This document shows positions 17,046 to 25,192 of a stretch of DNA of 57,328 nt, piece by piece. The stretch lies in assembly GCF_007489275.1 (NCBI RefSeq), contig NZ_VLNR01000045.1, positions 1 to 57,328 of the forward strand, read 5' to 3'. Every line of letters begins with the position of its first letter. Position 1 is the first letter of the stretch. The notes under the pieces are model-generated. The model worked only from the letters and a program-made list of their open reading frames with translations. It was not told the origin of the DNA and searched no databases. Source of the stretch: Aquimarina algiphila. GTDB taxonomy: Bacteria; Bacteroidota; Bacteroidia; Flavobacteriales; Flavobacteriaceae. Position numbers and translations under genes: made by a program.

Positions 17046-17963
17046 ATGAAACTCTATTTTATTTTACTTTTTAAACGGCTTAATCGTCATCTAAAAGATT
17101 TTGGAATAGAGCCACTTATAGCATATCTAATCATCCCTGGTTTGTTTTATTGGGGGTCTACAAGTTTTTTTGATAAAGTAATGTATCCAAATTACTTTTA
17201 TATGTTAATAGGGATAGTGACAGTTTTTATAATACGTTACCCAAAGCATGATGAACTTATCAAGCAACATTTTTTATTGACTGATTTTAAAAGTATTGTG
17301 GTAATAAATCATATACTGTTAGCAATACCATTTATTTTGTTTTTGGTATTCCGAATGTACTATGAAGAGGCTTTGATAGTTTTTGGAATGACTATTTTCA
17401 TTTCCTTTATAAAAAAGCCAGGTAAATTTAATTTAACCCTGCCTACACCGTTTTTTAGATGGCCATTTGAGTTTGTTATTGGATTTCGCAAAACATTCTG
17501 GATGTTTTTATTGTCCTATGGCATTGCTATTATTTCTATCAACGTTAATAATTTTAATTTAGGCATCTTTTCGATACTATCTATTTTCTTTATATGCTCT
17601 ATGTATTATTCAAAACCTGATCCTCAGTTTTATATTTGGATTCATGATATGAACCCACAAGGGTTTTTAAAACATAAAATAAGTATAGCATCTAAGTATA
17701 GTATTGTATTGACTTTTCCGATTTTTTTGATTTTATCAATATCTTATATAGATCAAATGCATATCGCCTTAATCTTTTCGTTTTTGGGATTGTTATACAT
17801 GATTATGTATATAGTAATAAAATATGCTTTTCTTAGAGAAGGTGTTGGAATGTTTCAGGGGATAATAGGAGTATTGTGTATTTTGTTTCCGCCTGCTATG
17901 TTGATAGTTATTCCGTATTTCTATTTTAAAGCGCAACGTAATTTAAATTCCCTTTTGAAATGA
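17046..17963 (+). CDS. Polytopic membrane protein, probable ABC exporter permease
   Basis: A 305-residue protein with about eight hydrophobic helices (for example residues 26-40, 50-66, 85-105, 150-172, 222-240, 245-262 and 275-295) and no recognisable soluble domain. I do not recognise the family from its sequence. Its stop overlaps the start of an ABC ATPase gene by 4 bp, the classic coupling of permease and ATPase, so it is most likely the membrane half of a two-gene ABC-2-like exporter. The cytosolic start MKLYFILLFKRLNRHLKDF has the amphipathic basic helix seen in such permeases. The substrate is unknown. Confidence 0.7.
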   Translation: MKLYFILLFKRLNRHLKDFGIEPLIAYLIIPGLFYWGSTSFFDKVMYPNYFYMLIGIVTVFIIRYPKHDELIKQHFLLTDFKSIVVINHILLAIPFILFLVFRMYYEEALIVFGMTIFISFIKKPGKFNLTLPTPFFRWPFEFVIGFRKTFWMFLLSYGIAIISINVNNFNLGIFSILSIFFICSMYYSKPDPQFYIWIHDMNPQGFLKHKISIASKYSIVLTFPIFLILSISYIDQMHIALIFSFLGLLYMIMYIVIKYAFLREGVGMFQGIIGVLCILFPPAMLIVIPYFYFKAQRNLNSLLK

Positions 17964-18640
17964 TATCTATTGATTCTTTATATAAAGCGTACAATAATCA
18001 CCATGTGCTTAATGACATATGTCTATCTTTTAAAAAAGGAGAGATTCACGGTATTGTTGGAGAAAATGGAGCGGGAAAAACAACGTTATTTCGCTGTATT
18101 TCGGGAATGGAAAGCTTTAAAGGAAAAATTGAATATGACAAAGGTGAAATAAAAAATTCGATTGGCTTTTTGCCAACTAATCCTTATTTTTTTTCTAAGA
18201 TCACCGGGAAAGAATATTTACAGCTGTTGTGTAATGCCAGGAAAATCAAGATAGGAGATTTTAAAGAAAAAAACATTTTTGATTTACCACTTGATAAATA
18301 TGCAGAGACTTACTCAACAGGAATGAAAAAGAAACTGGCTCTTACAGCAATTCTACTTCAGAATAATGATGTTTTTATTCTCGATGAGCCATTTAATGGA
18401 GTTGATATTCATAGTAATATTATAATCAATCAAGTATTGTCTAAGTTAAAAGAACTAGATAAAATTATTATACTTTCTTCTCACATTTTTTCGACATTAC
18501 ACCAAACCTGTGATTATTTACATTACCTAAAAAAAGGAAGTATAGAGAGAAGCGTTGATAAAACTAACTTTGATAGCATAGAAAAAGAAATGCAAACTTC
18601 TGGTATTGAAGCTAGAATTGATAGATTAAATTTAGGGTAG
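17960..18640 (+). CDS. ABC transporter ATP-binding protein
   Basis: A 226-residue ATPase subunit. Walker A is GENGAGKTT (about 34-42), the signature motif reads YSTGMKKKLAL in place of LSGGQ, a form common in ABC-2 exporters, and Walker B is VFILDEPFNGVD. The switch histidine follows in IILSSHIF. The protein is short and ends soon after the core domain. It couples ATP hydrolysis to the adjacent permease. It converges on the M14 peptidase gene with 3 bp between stop codons. Confidence 0.93.
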   Translation: MISIDSLYKAYNNHHVLNDICLSFKKGEIHGIVGENGAGKTTLFRCISGMESFKGKIEYDKGEIKNSIGFLPTNPYFFSKITGKEYLQLLCNARKIKIGDFKEKNIFDLPLDKYAETYSTGMKKKLALTAILLQNNDVFILDEPFNGVDIHSNIIINQVLSKLKELDKIIILSSHIFSTLHQTCDYLHYLKKGSIERSVDKTNFDSIEKEMQTSGIEARIDRLNLG

Positions 18641-18643
18641 GAT

Positions 18644-20389
18644 TTATTTTAAAATCCTGTAAATAGGATACCGTAAGTGTGCCTTTTCATAATGATTAGA
18701 ATGTTTGTGTATCCAGTCCAGTTGTGCATACCAATTATTAGCAAAAGCAGTATCTTTTTTCTTTTCTTCAAATGCTATTTTTAAATTTTCGTCTTTTTCT
18801 AATATTTCAAAAGCTTTGTCTTCCCAAACATAAGGTGAGAATCCTTCTTTTTGTTGCAGAATGGTATCGAAGAAATTCCAATTAAAGAATGAGTCAGGAG
18901 CTTCAGGTTCTAGAGTTTCTATAATATACCTAAATCCTTTTTGGTTTGTTGGGATTATAATATCTCCTTTAGCAAAGGTTATGGATTCTAATTTTTTATT
19001 TACTGAAGTTTGATAATGAAGATAATGCCCTTCATAAGGAGCTTTTCGAGTTTTATAATCCTTAATAAAATAGGTTTCTACTGCAATGATTGAATCTTTT
19101 TTCAGCACCTCAAATTCAATTTGATTTAATTTTAATAAATCAACCACTTTCCACCATCCTTTTGGTATTACATAAGCGTTAGGGACTTTGATTGATGTGA
19201 TGGCTTTAAAATAATTCTGATAGCTAACTTCTCTTTGATATGGTTTATTTTGATCATATTTTAATCGTTTTGCTCCTGTAACTTTACTAGGAACAAATTC
19301 GCCTTCATATCCTTTAAAATTAAATTTTGTGATTTGTGTAGTATCTACTTTCCAATTCACAGGGTATTCTTTTTGTTTGGTTTGTTTATTGAAGGTTGTC
19401 TCTCGTAAAGAACGAATTTTACTTCCGTCTCTCTCGGTGATTTCAATCATCGATTTCATAAGCTCATATGTTCCTTCAACTCTTTTTTTATAAGATTTTA
19501 GCATGTGAGTTTCTACCATCATTCCCAGAGTATTCCAAAGTGTTGTGTATCCAGTAGAATATCTTGGAGAGTCAAGAAATTGAGTCCAGCCTTTGTCAGG
19601 TGTAGTTCCCCAAACATTTACATAGGGCGTGATATCCCAGTTTTTCTTTTTTAGTAAAGATTCTAATTGTGGATGCATTTCTTGATGTAAGTAATCGCCT
19701 AATTCATTACCCAGCTTATTATGTTGAGTAAAAAGGTGAGTAAGCGTATATTGATAATCAGCCCCATTACTCACATGATTATCTATAAAAACGTCTGGTT
19801 GTACTGCATGAAATACTTCTGCAAAAGCACGGGCATTTTTTGTGTCATTCTTTATAAAATCACGATTTAGATCATAATTACGTGCATTTCCTCTAAAACC
19901 ATAAGCTTCAGGGCCATTTTGATTCGTTCGTGTTCCAGAGTTTCGATTTAAGGCTCCTCCAATATTATATACTGGAATTGTTACTAATACGGTATTTGCC
20001 GGAGGTTTGATTTTACCTTCAGCAATATCTCTATACAATAACATAGTAGCATCTATACCATCACTTTCACCAGGATGAATTCCGTTATTAATAAGTATAA
20101 TTCGTTTGGCTTTTCGAATCTCGTTAAAATCGAAAGTAGTATCAGGATTTAGTGTAATTATATGCAAAGGATTTCCGCTGTCGGTCATTCCGATTTCCTC
20201 GATATTAACAGAAGAATATGTGTCTGCTAAATGCTGATAGTATGTTATAACCTCCGGATATGTGGCAGTTTTGTTCCCGTTACTTTTCTCAAAAGTAGTT
20301 GTGAAATTGAAATCTTTGGTATCAGATTTCTCTTTATGGGTACATGAAATGATAGCTAAGAAACCTAGAATAAAAGTAATTTTTTGCAT
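18644..20389 (-). CDS. M14-family zinc carboxypeptidase lipoprotein
   Basis: A 581-residue protein with a lipoprotein signal ending AIISC (Cys16), so probably anchored in the outer membrane. The peptidase M14 core is at about 40-330: NNGIHPGESDG supplies zinc ligands His105 and Glu108, NYDLNRDF is the conserved substrate-binding segment, and DVFIDNHVSNGADYQYTLT supplies His205 as third ligand. A C-terminal region of about 220 residues has no clear domain. It should trim C-terminal residues from peptides. Members of this group are frequent in marine Bacteroidota as scavenging enzymes. Confidence 0.9.
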   Translation of the reverse strand: MQKITFILGFLAIISCTHKEKSDTKDFNFTTTFEKSNGNKTATYPEVITYYQHLADTYSSVNIEEIGMTDSGNPLHIITLNPDTTFDFNEIRKAKRIILINNGIHPGESDGIDATMLLYRDIAEGKIKPPANTVLVTIPVYNIGGALNRNSGTRTNQNGPEAYGFRGNARNYDLNRDFIKNDTKNARAFAEVFHAVQPDVFIDNHVSNGADYQYTLTHLFTQHNKLGNELGDYLHQEMHPQLESLLKKKNWDITPYVNVWGTTPDKGWTQFLDSPRYSTGYTTLWNTLGMMVETHMLKSYKKRVEGTYELMKSMIEITERDGSKIRSLRETTFNKQTKQKEYPVNWKVDTTQITKFNFKGYEGEFVPSKVTGAKRLKYDQNKPYQREVSYQNYFKAITSIKVPNAYVIPKGWWKVVDLLKLNQIEFEVLKKDSIIAVETYFIKDYKTRKAPYEGHYLHYQTSVNKKLESITFAKGDIIIPTNQKGFRYIIETLEPEAPDSFFNWNFFDTILQQKEGFSPYVWEDKAFEILEKDENLKIAFEEKKKDTAFANNWYAQLDWIHKHSNHYEKAHLRYPIYRILK

Positions 20390-20490
20390 ATATGATGTGT
20401 GTAAAGATCAAATATACTAAGATTTCGAATTTTATAATCTTCTATAACGTTTTAGTTAGATTTAGTGATTGTAATAGAATTCTATTTTAC

Positions 20491-20520
20491 TTGTGAAGCC
20501 ACAAAATAACTGTATTTTTG
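20491..20520 (+). promoter_or_regulatory. Sigma-A promoter of the SulP gene
   Basis: TTG (20491-20493), a 19-bp spacer and TATTTTTG (20513-20520) fit the Bacteroidota TTG-N19-TAnnTTTG promoter exactly. It ends 20 bp before the ATG of the transporter gene. Confidence 0.7.
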
Positions 20521-20540
20521 CAGCCTGAAATACCATAACT

Positions 20541-22382
20541 ATGACTGAGTTTGTTAGAAAAAGAGTGGCTAATGCCAAAAATGATATTTTATCGGGATTA
20601 ACAGTTGCTTTAGCTTTAGTTCCGGAAGCGGTTGCTTTTGCCTTTGTAGCTGGTGTTGATCCATTAGTAGGGTTATATGCTGCATTTATGATTGGATTTA
20701 TAACATCTATTTTTGGAGGACGTCCAGGGATGATTTCTGGAGCTACTGGAGCATTAGCAGTAGTAATGGTAAGCTTGGTAGCAGAAGGAAACGCTATGGG
20801 TGATCCAGGAGAAGAACTAGGGTTATATTATTTATTTGCAACTGTAATTCTTATGGGAGTAATACAAATGCTAGCCGGTGTTTTTAAGCTAGGTAAGTTT
20901 GTACGTTTGATTCCGCATCCCGTAATGATGGGATTTGTAAATGGTCTGGCAATCGTGATTTTCCTTTCTCAATTAGGGATGTTTAAAGAAGGTGAGAAAG
21001 ACGTTTTTGGGAATGATAAATATAAAACCGAATCGGTAGAGAAAAAATTTGAAATTAGAGACGATAACAAGGTCTATGATGTGACTACAGATAGAGCAGT
21101 ATTCAATTTTGATAGTAATCGATTAGAAGAAATCAATTCTAATGAAGGAAAATACATGGTGTATGAAGGGCAGGTTTTTGATTTAATTACAAAAGAAGTT
21201 ACTTTTAATTTTGAAGACAATGCTATATATAGCATTAATAAAAAGGGTAAGGTAAAGTCTTGGATACCAACAAATGAATTGTTATTAATGTTAGGTTTGG
21301 TGTTGCTCACCATGTTAATCATGTGGGGATTGCCAAAATTAACGAATAAACTTCCAGAAGCCCTGCTTGCTATTGTAGTGGTATCTGCAATTGTAATTCT
21401 GGGAAAACTTGATGTCGCTACCGTAGGTAGTTTTATTAGAGATGGTGGAGGAGAAGGTTTAAAAGGAGGATTACCAAAGTTCCAGTTCGATATTTTTAGT
21501 AAAATACCTATGAACTGGGAGACTTTTAAATTTATTGGTCCTTATGCTTTGATTCTTGCGGCCATTGGATTAATAGAATCTTTAATGACATTAAATCTTA
21601 TCGATGAATTGACCGAGACTCGTGGTAATTCTAATAGAGAGTGTTTAGCTCAAGGAGGTGCGAATATCATAACTGGACTTTTTGGTGGAATGGGTGGTTG
21701 TGCAATGATTGGTCAATCCATTATTAATATTAAAGGTGGTGGTCGAACAAGGCTTTCTGGAATTGTTGCAGCTGTGACATTGTTATTATTTATATTATTT
21801 GCTTCAGGACTTATAGAACAAGTTCCTATTGCTGCTTTAGTTGGTGTAATGTTTATGGTAGTAATAGGTACATTTGCTTGGTCTAGTTTTAGAATTCTAA
21901 ATAAGATTCCTTTGGCAGATGCCATTGTGTTAATAGCAGTTTCTTCACTAACGGTTTTCTTTGACCTGGCAGTTGCTGTAATTGCTGGAGTAATTATGTC
22001 TGCCTTAGTATTTGCCTGGGAAAACGCAAGGCGAATTAGAGCTAGAAAACATGTTCGAGAAGATGGAACCAAAATCTATGAAATATGGGGCCCTCTTTTC
22101 TTTGGTAGTATACAAGCATTTAATAATAAGTTTGATGTAGCTAATGATCCTGAGTATATAGAAATTGATTTTATAGAATCACGAGTTAGCGATCACTCAG
22201 CATTAGAAGCTATTTTTAATCTTGTAGGAAAATATGAAGAAGCTGGTAAGAGGGTTAAAATTAAGCACCTTAGCGAAGAGTGCCAAGCGCTTATGATTAA
22301 AGCTTCTCCCAGATTGGCTAGTGTTATAGAGCATGATATTGACGATCCAAGATATCATGTTATGGCAAAAGCTATGAAATAA
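20541..22382 (+). CDS. SulP family inorganic anion transporter
   Basis: A 613-residue inner-membrane transporter of the SLC26/SulP family (sulfate, bicarbonate or similar anions). The N terminus has the signature DILSGLTVALALVPEAVAFAFVAGVDPLVGLYAAF, split here as DILSGLTVALALVPEA and GVDPLVGLYAAFM. About 12 hydrophobic segments follow, then a C-terminal STAS domain (about 505-600). The unusual part is a hydrophilic insertion of about 95 residues (148-242) between two membrane segments, holding an internal repeat (about 178-200 and 212-234, core VFNF/TFNF). In coastal Bacteroidota, SulP genes often act in bicarbonate uptake, but the ion is not identifiable here. It is monocistronic with a strong terminator. 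Confidence 0.92.
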   Translation: MTEFVRKRVANAKNDILSGLTVALALVPEAVAFAFVAGVDPLVGLYAAFMIGFITSIFGGRPGMISGATGALAVVMVSLVAEGNAMGDPGEELGLYYLFATVILMGVIQMLAGVFKLGKFVRLIPHPVMMGFVNGLAIVIFLSQLGMFKEGEKDVFGNDKYKTESVEKKFEIRDDNKVYDVTTDRAVFNFDSNRLEEINSNEGKYMVYEGQVFDLITKEVTFNFEDNAIYSINKKGKVKSWIPTNELLLMLGLVLLTMLIMWGLPKLTNKLPEALLAIVVVSAIVILGKLDVATVGSFIRDGGGEGLKGGLPKFQFDIFSKIPMNWETFKFIGPYALILAAIGLIESLMTLNLIDELTETRGNSNRECLAQGGANIITGLFGGMGGCAMIGQSIINIKGGGRTRLSGIVAAVTLLLFILFASGLIEQVPIAALVGVMFMVVIGTFAWSSFRILNKIPLADAIVLIAVSSLTVFFDLAVAVIAGVIMSALVFAWENARRIRARKHVREDGTKIYEIWGPLFFGSIQAFNNKFDVANDPEYIEIDFIESRVSDHSALEAIFNLVGKYEEAGKRVKIKHLSEECQALMIKASPRLASVIEHDIDDPRYHVMAKAMK

Positions 22383-22400
22383 AACAAAAAGTGATTTAAT

Positions 22401-22442
22401 AAAAAACCGGGATAAGATTTTAAATCTTATCCCGGTTTTTTT
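22401..22442. terminator. Bidirectional intrinsic terminator
   Basis: CCGGGATAAGATTT and AAATCTTATCCCGG form a perfect stem bounded by A-runs and T-runs, ending the SulP gene on the plus strand and the Cys-rich lipoprotein gene on the minus strand. Confidence 0.92.
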
Positions 22443-22482
22443 ATTGTAAGTTCCTTATAATTAGGAAAACTTATTACACTGA

Positions 22483-23640
22483 TTAATTACTACTAGTAAT
22501 TTGAGCCTTACTATCTAAATAAATGTTAGCTCCTGTAAGCTTATCTATTTCAAAACTATAAGAAGTTGTAGGAGTGTCAAATTGCTGAGAATAGTTATTA
22601 GGAGTATTAAATCTAGAAATACCATAACTAAAACTTAACTCACACATTTCATACCCAGTACTTAGTTGATACTCTATTTTTAACTTAGTTTCACTGATAG
22701 AAGAAATATTGATATGTCCAACTTCTTCACTATTGGTAATATCACATCCCTCAGGACTTGTGATTAATTCTACATCAACACCAGCTTCACCTCTACGATC
22801 AAGGAAAGAATATGCAAAGAATGTATTAAGATTACCATTTTCACAGATTCCGCAATCTTCATGATATCCATAAACTTCTGTACAATCAGCTTTACATGTT
22901 TGCTTGCAATACTCAAATGATCTTATCCAATCACCATAGTAAACACAACCATAGTAATGATTATAATAAGTATATTCTTGATCTAAAGTTTGGTCATAAG
23001 CAAACGAAGTATAGAAACAATTACTTTTCTTACTGTATATTTTAGAATAGGCTACTATCTCGAAGCAATCTAATTCTATTGAAGATAATGGAATAACATA
23101 AGTAGCTTCTTTCATCCCCCCAAAATAGTATGGAAAAGCTTTGTAGTTAAATTTACGTAGGTTAGGAAAACCATTAGAATAAAAAGGAATATTTTGTTTT
23201 GCCCCAATATATAGATATACTTTTTTCATAAGGTAATTGCTATTAGCCTTAAAGGTTAAGTATAAATTTTCCTCATCATTAGATACGTTAACGTTACCAA
23301 CTTCTATTTTTCTAGACCCTACCAATAATGGCATAGTTGTCGTTTGACCACATGCTTCTAAATCTGCAGGAGTTACATCTGACGGAGTAAGTAATTTATA
23401 TCTACGGTGACCGTAAGTTTTTGAGTTATTTTCTGTTAAAGAAGGTGCTTCCTCTTCTTCTAATTGTACTTCATCTTCTATTCCTTCTGATCCATCATTT
23501 TCAATAAAATCAGGCTCTAATGTAACTTTTTCAGATTCCACAATTCCATTTTCAACGATTTCATTTTCATCTTTGCTACAAGAAGCAAAAATTAAAAATA
23601 AAGCAATAAAAGAATACCCCAATAAGTACTTTTGTTTCAT
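22483..23640 (-). CDS. Cysteine-rich lipoprotein of unknown function
   Basis: A 385-residue protein with a lipoprotein signal (ALFLIFASC, Cys21) followed by a long acidic linker (about 25-70, rich in Glu). The mature part begins YGHRRYKLLTPSDVTPADLEAC and is rich in aromatic residues. A cysteine cluster lies at about 240-270 (YCKQTCKADC, then CGICENG), enough for several disulfides. The C-terminal ~110 residues look like a beta-sandwich. I do not recognise the family. The acidic linker after the lipidated Cys suggests export to the cell surface. A perfect -7 box TAACTTTG lies 47 bp upstream. Confidence 0.72.
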   Translation of the reverse strand: MKQKYLLGYSFIALFLIFASCSKDENEIVENGIVESEKVTLEPDFIENDGSEGIEDEVQLEEEEAPSLTENNSKTYGHRRYKLLTPSDVTPADLEACGQTTTMPLLVGSRKIEVGNVNVSNDEENLYLTFKANSNYLMKKVYLYIGAKQNIPFYSNGFPNLRKFNYKAFPYYFGGMKEATYVIPLSSIELDCFEIVAYSKIYSKKSNCFYTSFAYDQTLDQEYTYYNHYYGCVYYGDWIRSFEYCKQTCKADCTEVYGYHEDCGICENGNLNTFFAYSFLDRRGEAGVDVELITSPEGCDITNSEEVGHINISSISETKLKIEYQLSTGYEMCELSFSYGISRFNTPNNYSQQFDTPTTSYSFEIDKLTGANIYLDSKAQITSSN

Positions 23641-23982
23641 AATAAGTGATTTTGATTAATTTATATTTTACTAATTTACTTTTGGGCAAAGTTAACAAGA
23701 ATTTATTATTGAAGTCACCAAAAAGTTTAATAAAAATCAACGTATAAGCTTGGTTTTCAGTGTATAATGTTATTCTTACAGACAATGATCAGTTTTATGC
23801 TTAAAGGCAAATAAAGCTGTTAGGAGATCGGAAAACATTGCACAGGTATGGGGAAATTTCCCACATAAAAACATACTCGATTTTCAATTCTCAATGAAAC
23901 ACAAAAAAATAATTCGAAATAAGAATATTTTGGAAAAAATAATGATACAATTTTGTTTTAGAAATGAAAAAAACATCAACAT
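23641..23982. other. Intergenic region, 342 bp
   Basis: It holds the candidate -7 box at 23687-23694 and otherwise only AT-rich sequence. No ORF of coding character, hairpin or repeat stands out. The transcripts of both flanking genes run on the minus strand. Confidence 0.5.
23687..23694 (-). promoter_or_regulatory. Candidate -7 box for the Cys-rich lipoprotein gene
   Basis: TAACTTTG on the minus strand matches TAnnTTTG exactly and lies 47 bp before the start codon. No consensus -33 is visible at the right distance. Confidence 0.4.
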
Positions 23983-24804
23983 CTAACTTTTACGTAAAAT
24001 ATACATATTCTCATTAAGAATATCAGTTTTACTCTTAATGATGTTATCAGGAGCATAAATTTTAGCTAGTTCGAATTCGTCTATATGCTCTTCCAAAAGG
24101 TAACCTTCTATATTTTTGTAAAATGAGTTTGTTATCGTCTGATGATTAAATGAATCATTGGTGTTGTTATTACTGTCAAAATAATGAAGTAAACGATTAT
24201 ATACCGAAGTTTCTTTAACTTCAGGAAGGTAACTTACACTACCTACTAAACCTCCTTGATTTTGTAGTCTATTGAAAACTCTAAAAAGTTTATCAGTGGT
24301 TTTTGAAGTTAAAAAAAATAAAACTCCTTCGACTAGAATAAAAACGGGCCTTTTTTTGATTAAAGGCTGAAGTGTATCAATAATTTCTTCTTCAGTACTT
24401 TGATTGAAGTCTATTGCGGTATAACGAATTTCTCTTCGAGGAAGTTTACCTTGATTAATCCAATCATCAATTCTTTCTTTTTTATATTCGATGATATCTT
24501 TTTGGTCTATTTCTATAGTGCTTACATTATCATTTATCAAAAATTGATACATACTGAATCCAGATCCAAAATTGATAAGAGTACCCCCATTATTTTCAGT
24601 AAAGAAAGATATCATTCGTTCATAGAAAAAACGATTTCTAAGACTATGTAAAATTGCTTCATCTTTAGAAATACTTTCCAAAATATTGGGTATCAAAGCA
24701 TCAGTTGCTTCATTATTCCATAATTTGGCATAAATATCTTTGCTGATTTCTTCAAAATAAGATCGATAGGTGGATACTACAAAAGCGGTTTCATGGATTT
24801 GCAT
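23983..24804 (-). CDS. LCM-family (PPM1/TcmP-like) class I SAM methyltransferase
   Basis: A 273-residue cytoplasmic protein. The Rossmann-fold SAM site reads GGTLINFGSGFSMYQFLIN (motif I near residue 75) with acidic strand-2 residue in VSTIEIDQKDI. Motif IV-like RPVFILVEGVLFFLTSKTTD has the E-G-V pattern typical of leucine-carboxyl-methyltransferase (LCM/Ppm1/TcmP) relatives. An N-terminal segment ETAFVVSTYRS and RNRFFYERMI match the usual start of the group. It would methylate a carboxyl or hydroxyl group of an unknown small molecule or protein. No biosynthetic partner is nearby. Confidence 0.8.
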   Translation of the reverse strand: MQIHETAFVVSTYRSYFEEISKDIYAKLWNNEATDALIPNILESISKDEAILHSLRNRFFYERMISFFTENNGGTLINFGSGFSMYQFLINDNVSTIEIDQKDIIEYKKERIDDWINQGKLPRREIRYTAIDFNQSTEEEIIDTLQPLIKKRPVFILVEGVLFFLTSKTTDKLFRVFNRLQNQGGLVGSVSYLPEVKETSVYNRLLHYFDSNNNTNDSFNHQTITNSFYKNIEGYLLEEHIDEFELAKIYAPDNIIKSKTDILNENMYILRKS

Positions 24805-25192
24805 AGTGATATTCTGGCTTTTGCTGATTTAGGTTAAAAACCCGTATTTATTTAGTTAAAATTTATACATAATGTTAATATATTCATTATTTTTAAATGT
24901 AAAATTGAAATTTAAAAAGAGAAGCGCTGTTTCAAATCTTTTAAGCAGTTTATTTTTTTCTTCTTTTTAATTTGGGGAATTATGTTTCCTAAACTGCATG
25001 TTGATGTTTTTTTGATAGTCTCTTTAAAAAAAACGTGTCATAGTTACTTTGTGATAATGCTAAATTATAATATCTAATTGAAAATAAGGCATTTTGTCTA
25101 GTTTGAAACTTGTAACAGGTTTCTTCATTTCTAGATAAAACTATTCATATCATAATATTTATTAACCAGTAACAAAATTAAAACACAAAAAC
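24805..25192. promoter_or_regulatory. Long leader/control region of the GH86 gene
   Basis: This 388-bp gap has no gene. An inverted repeat GCAGTTTA (24945-24952) / TAAACTGC (24990-24997) could be an operator or a stem. TTACTTTG near 25040, one mismatch from TAnnTTTG, would give a leader of about 150 bases. None of this is strong alone. Confidence 0.3.
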
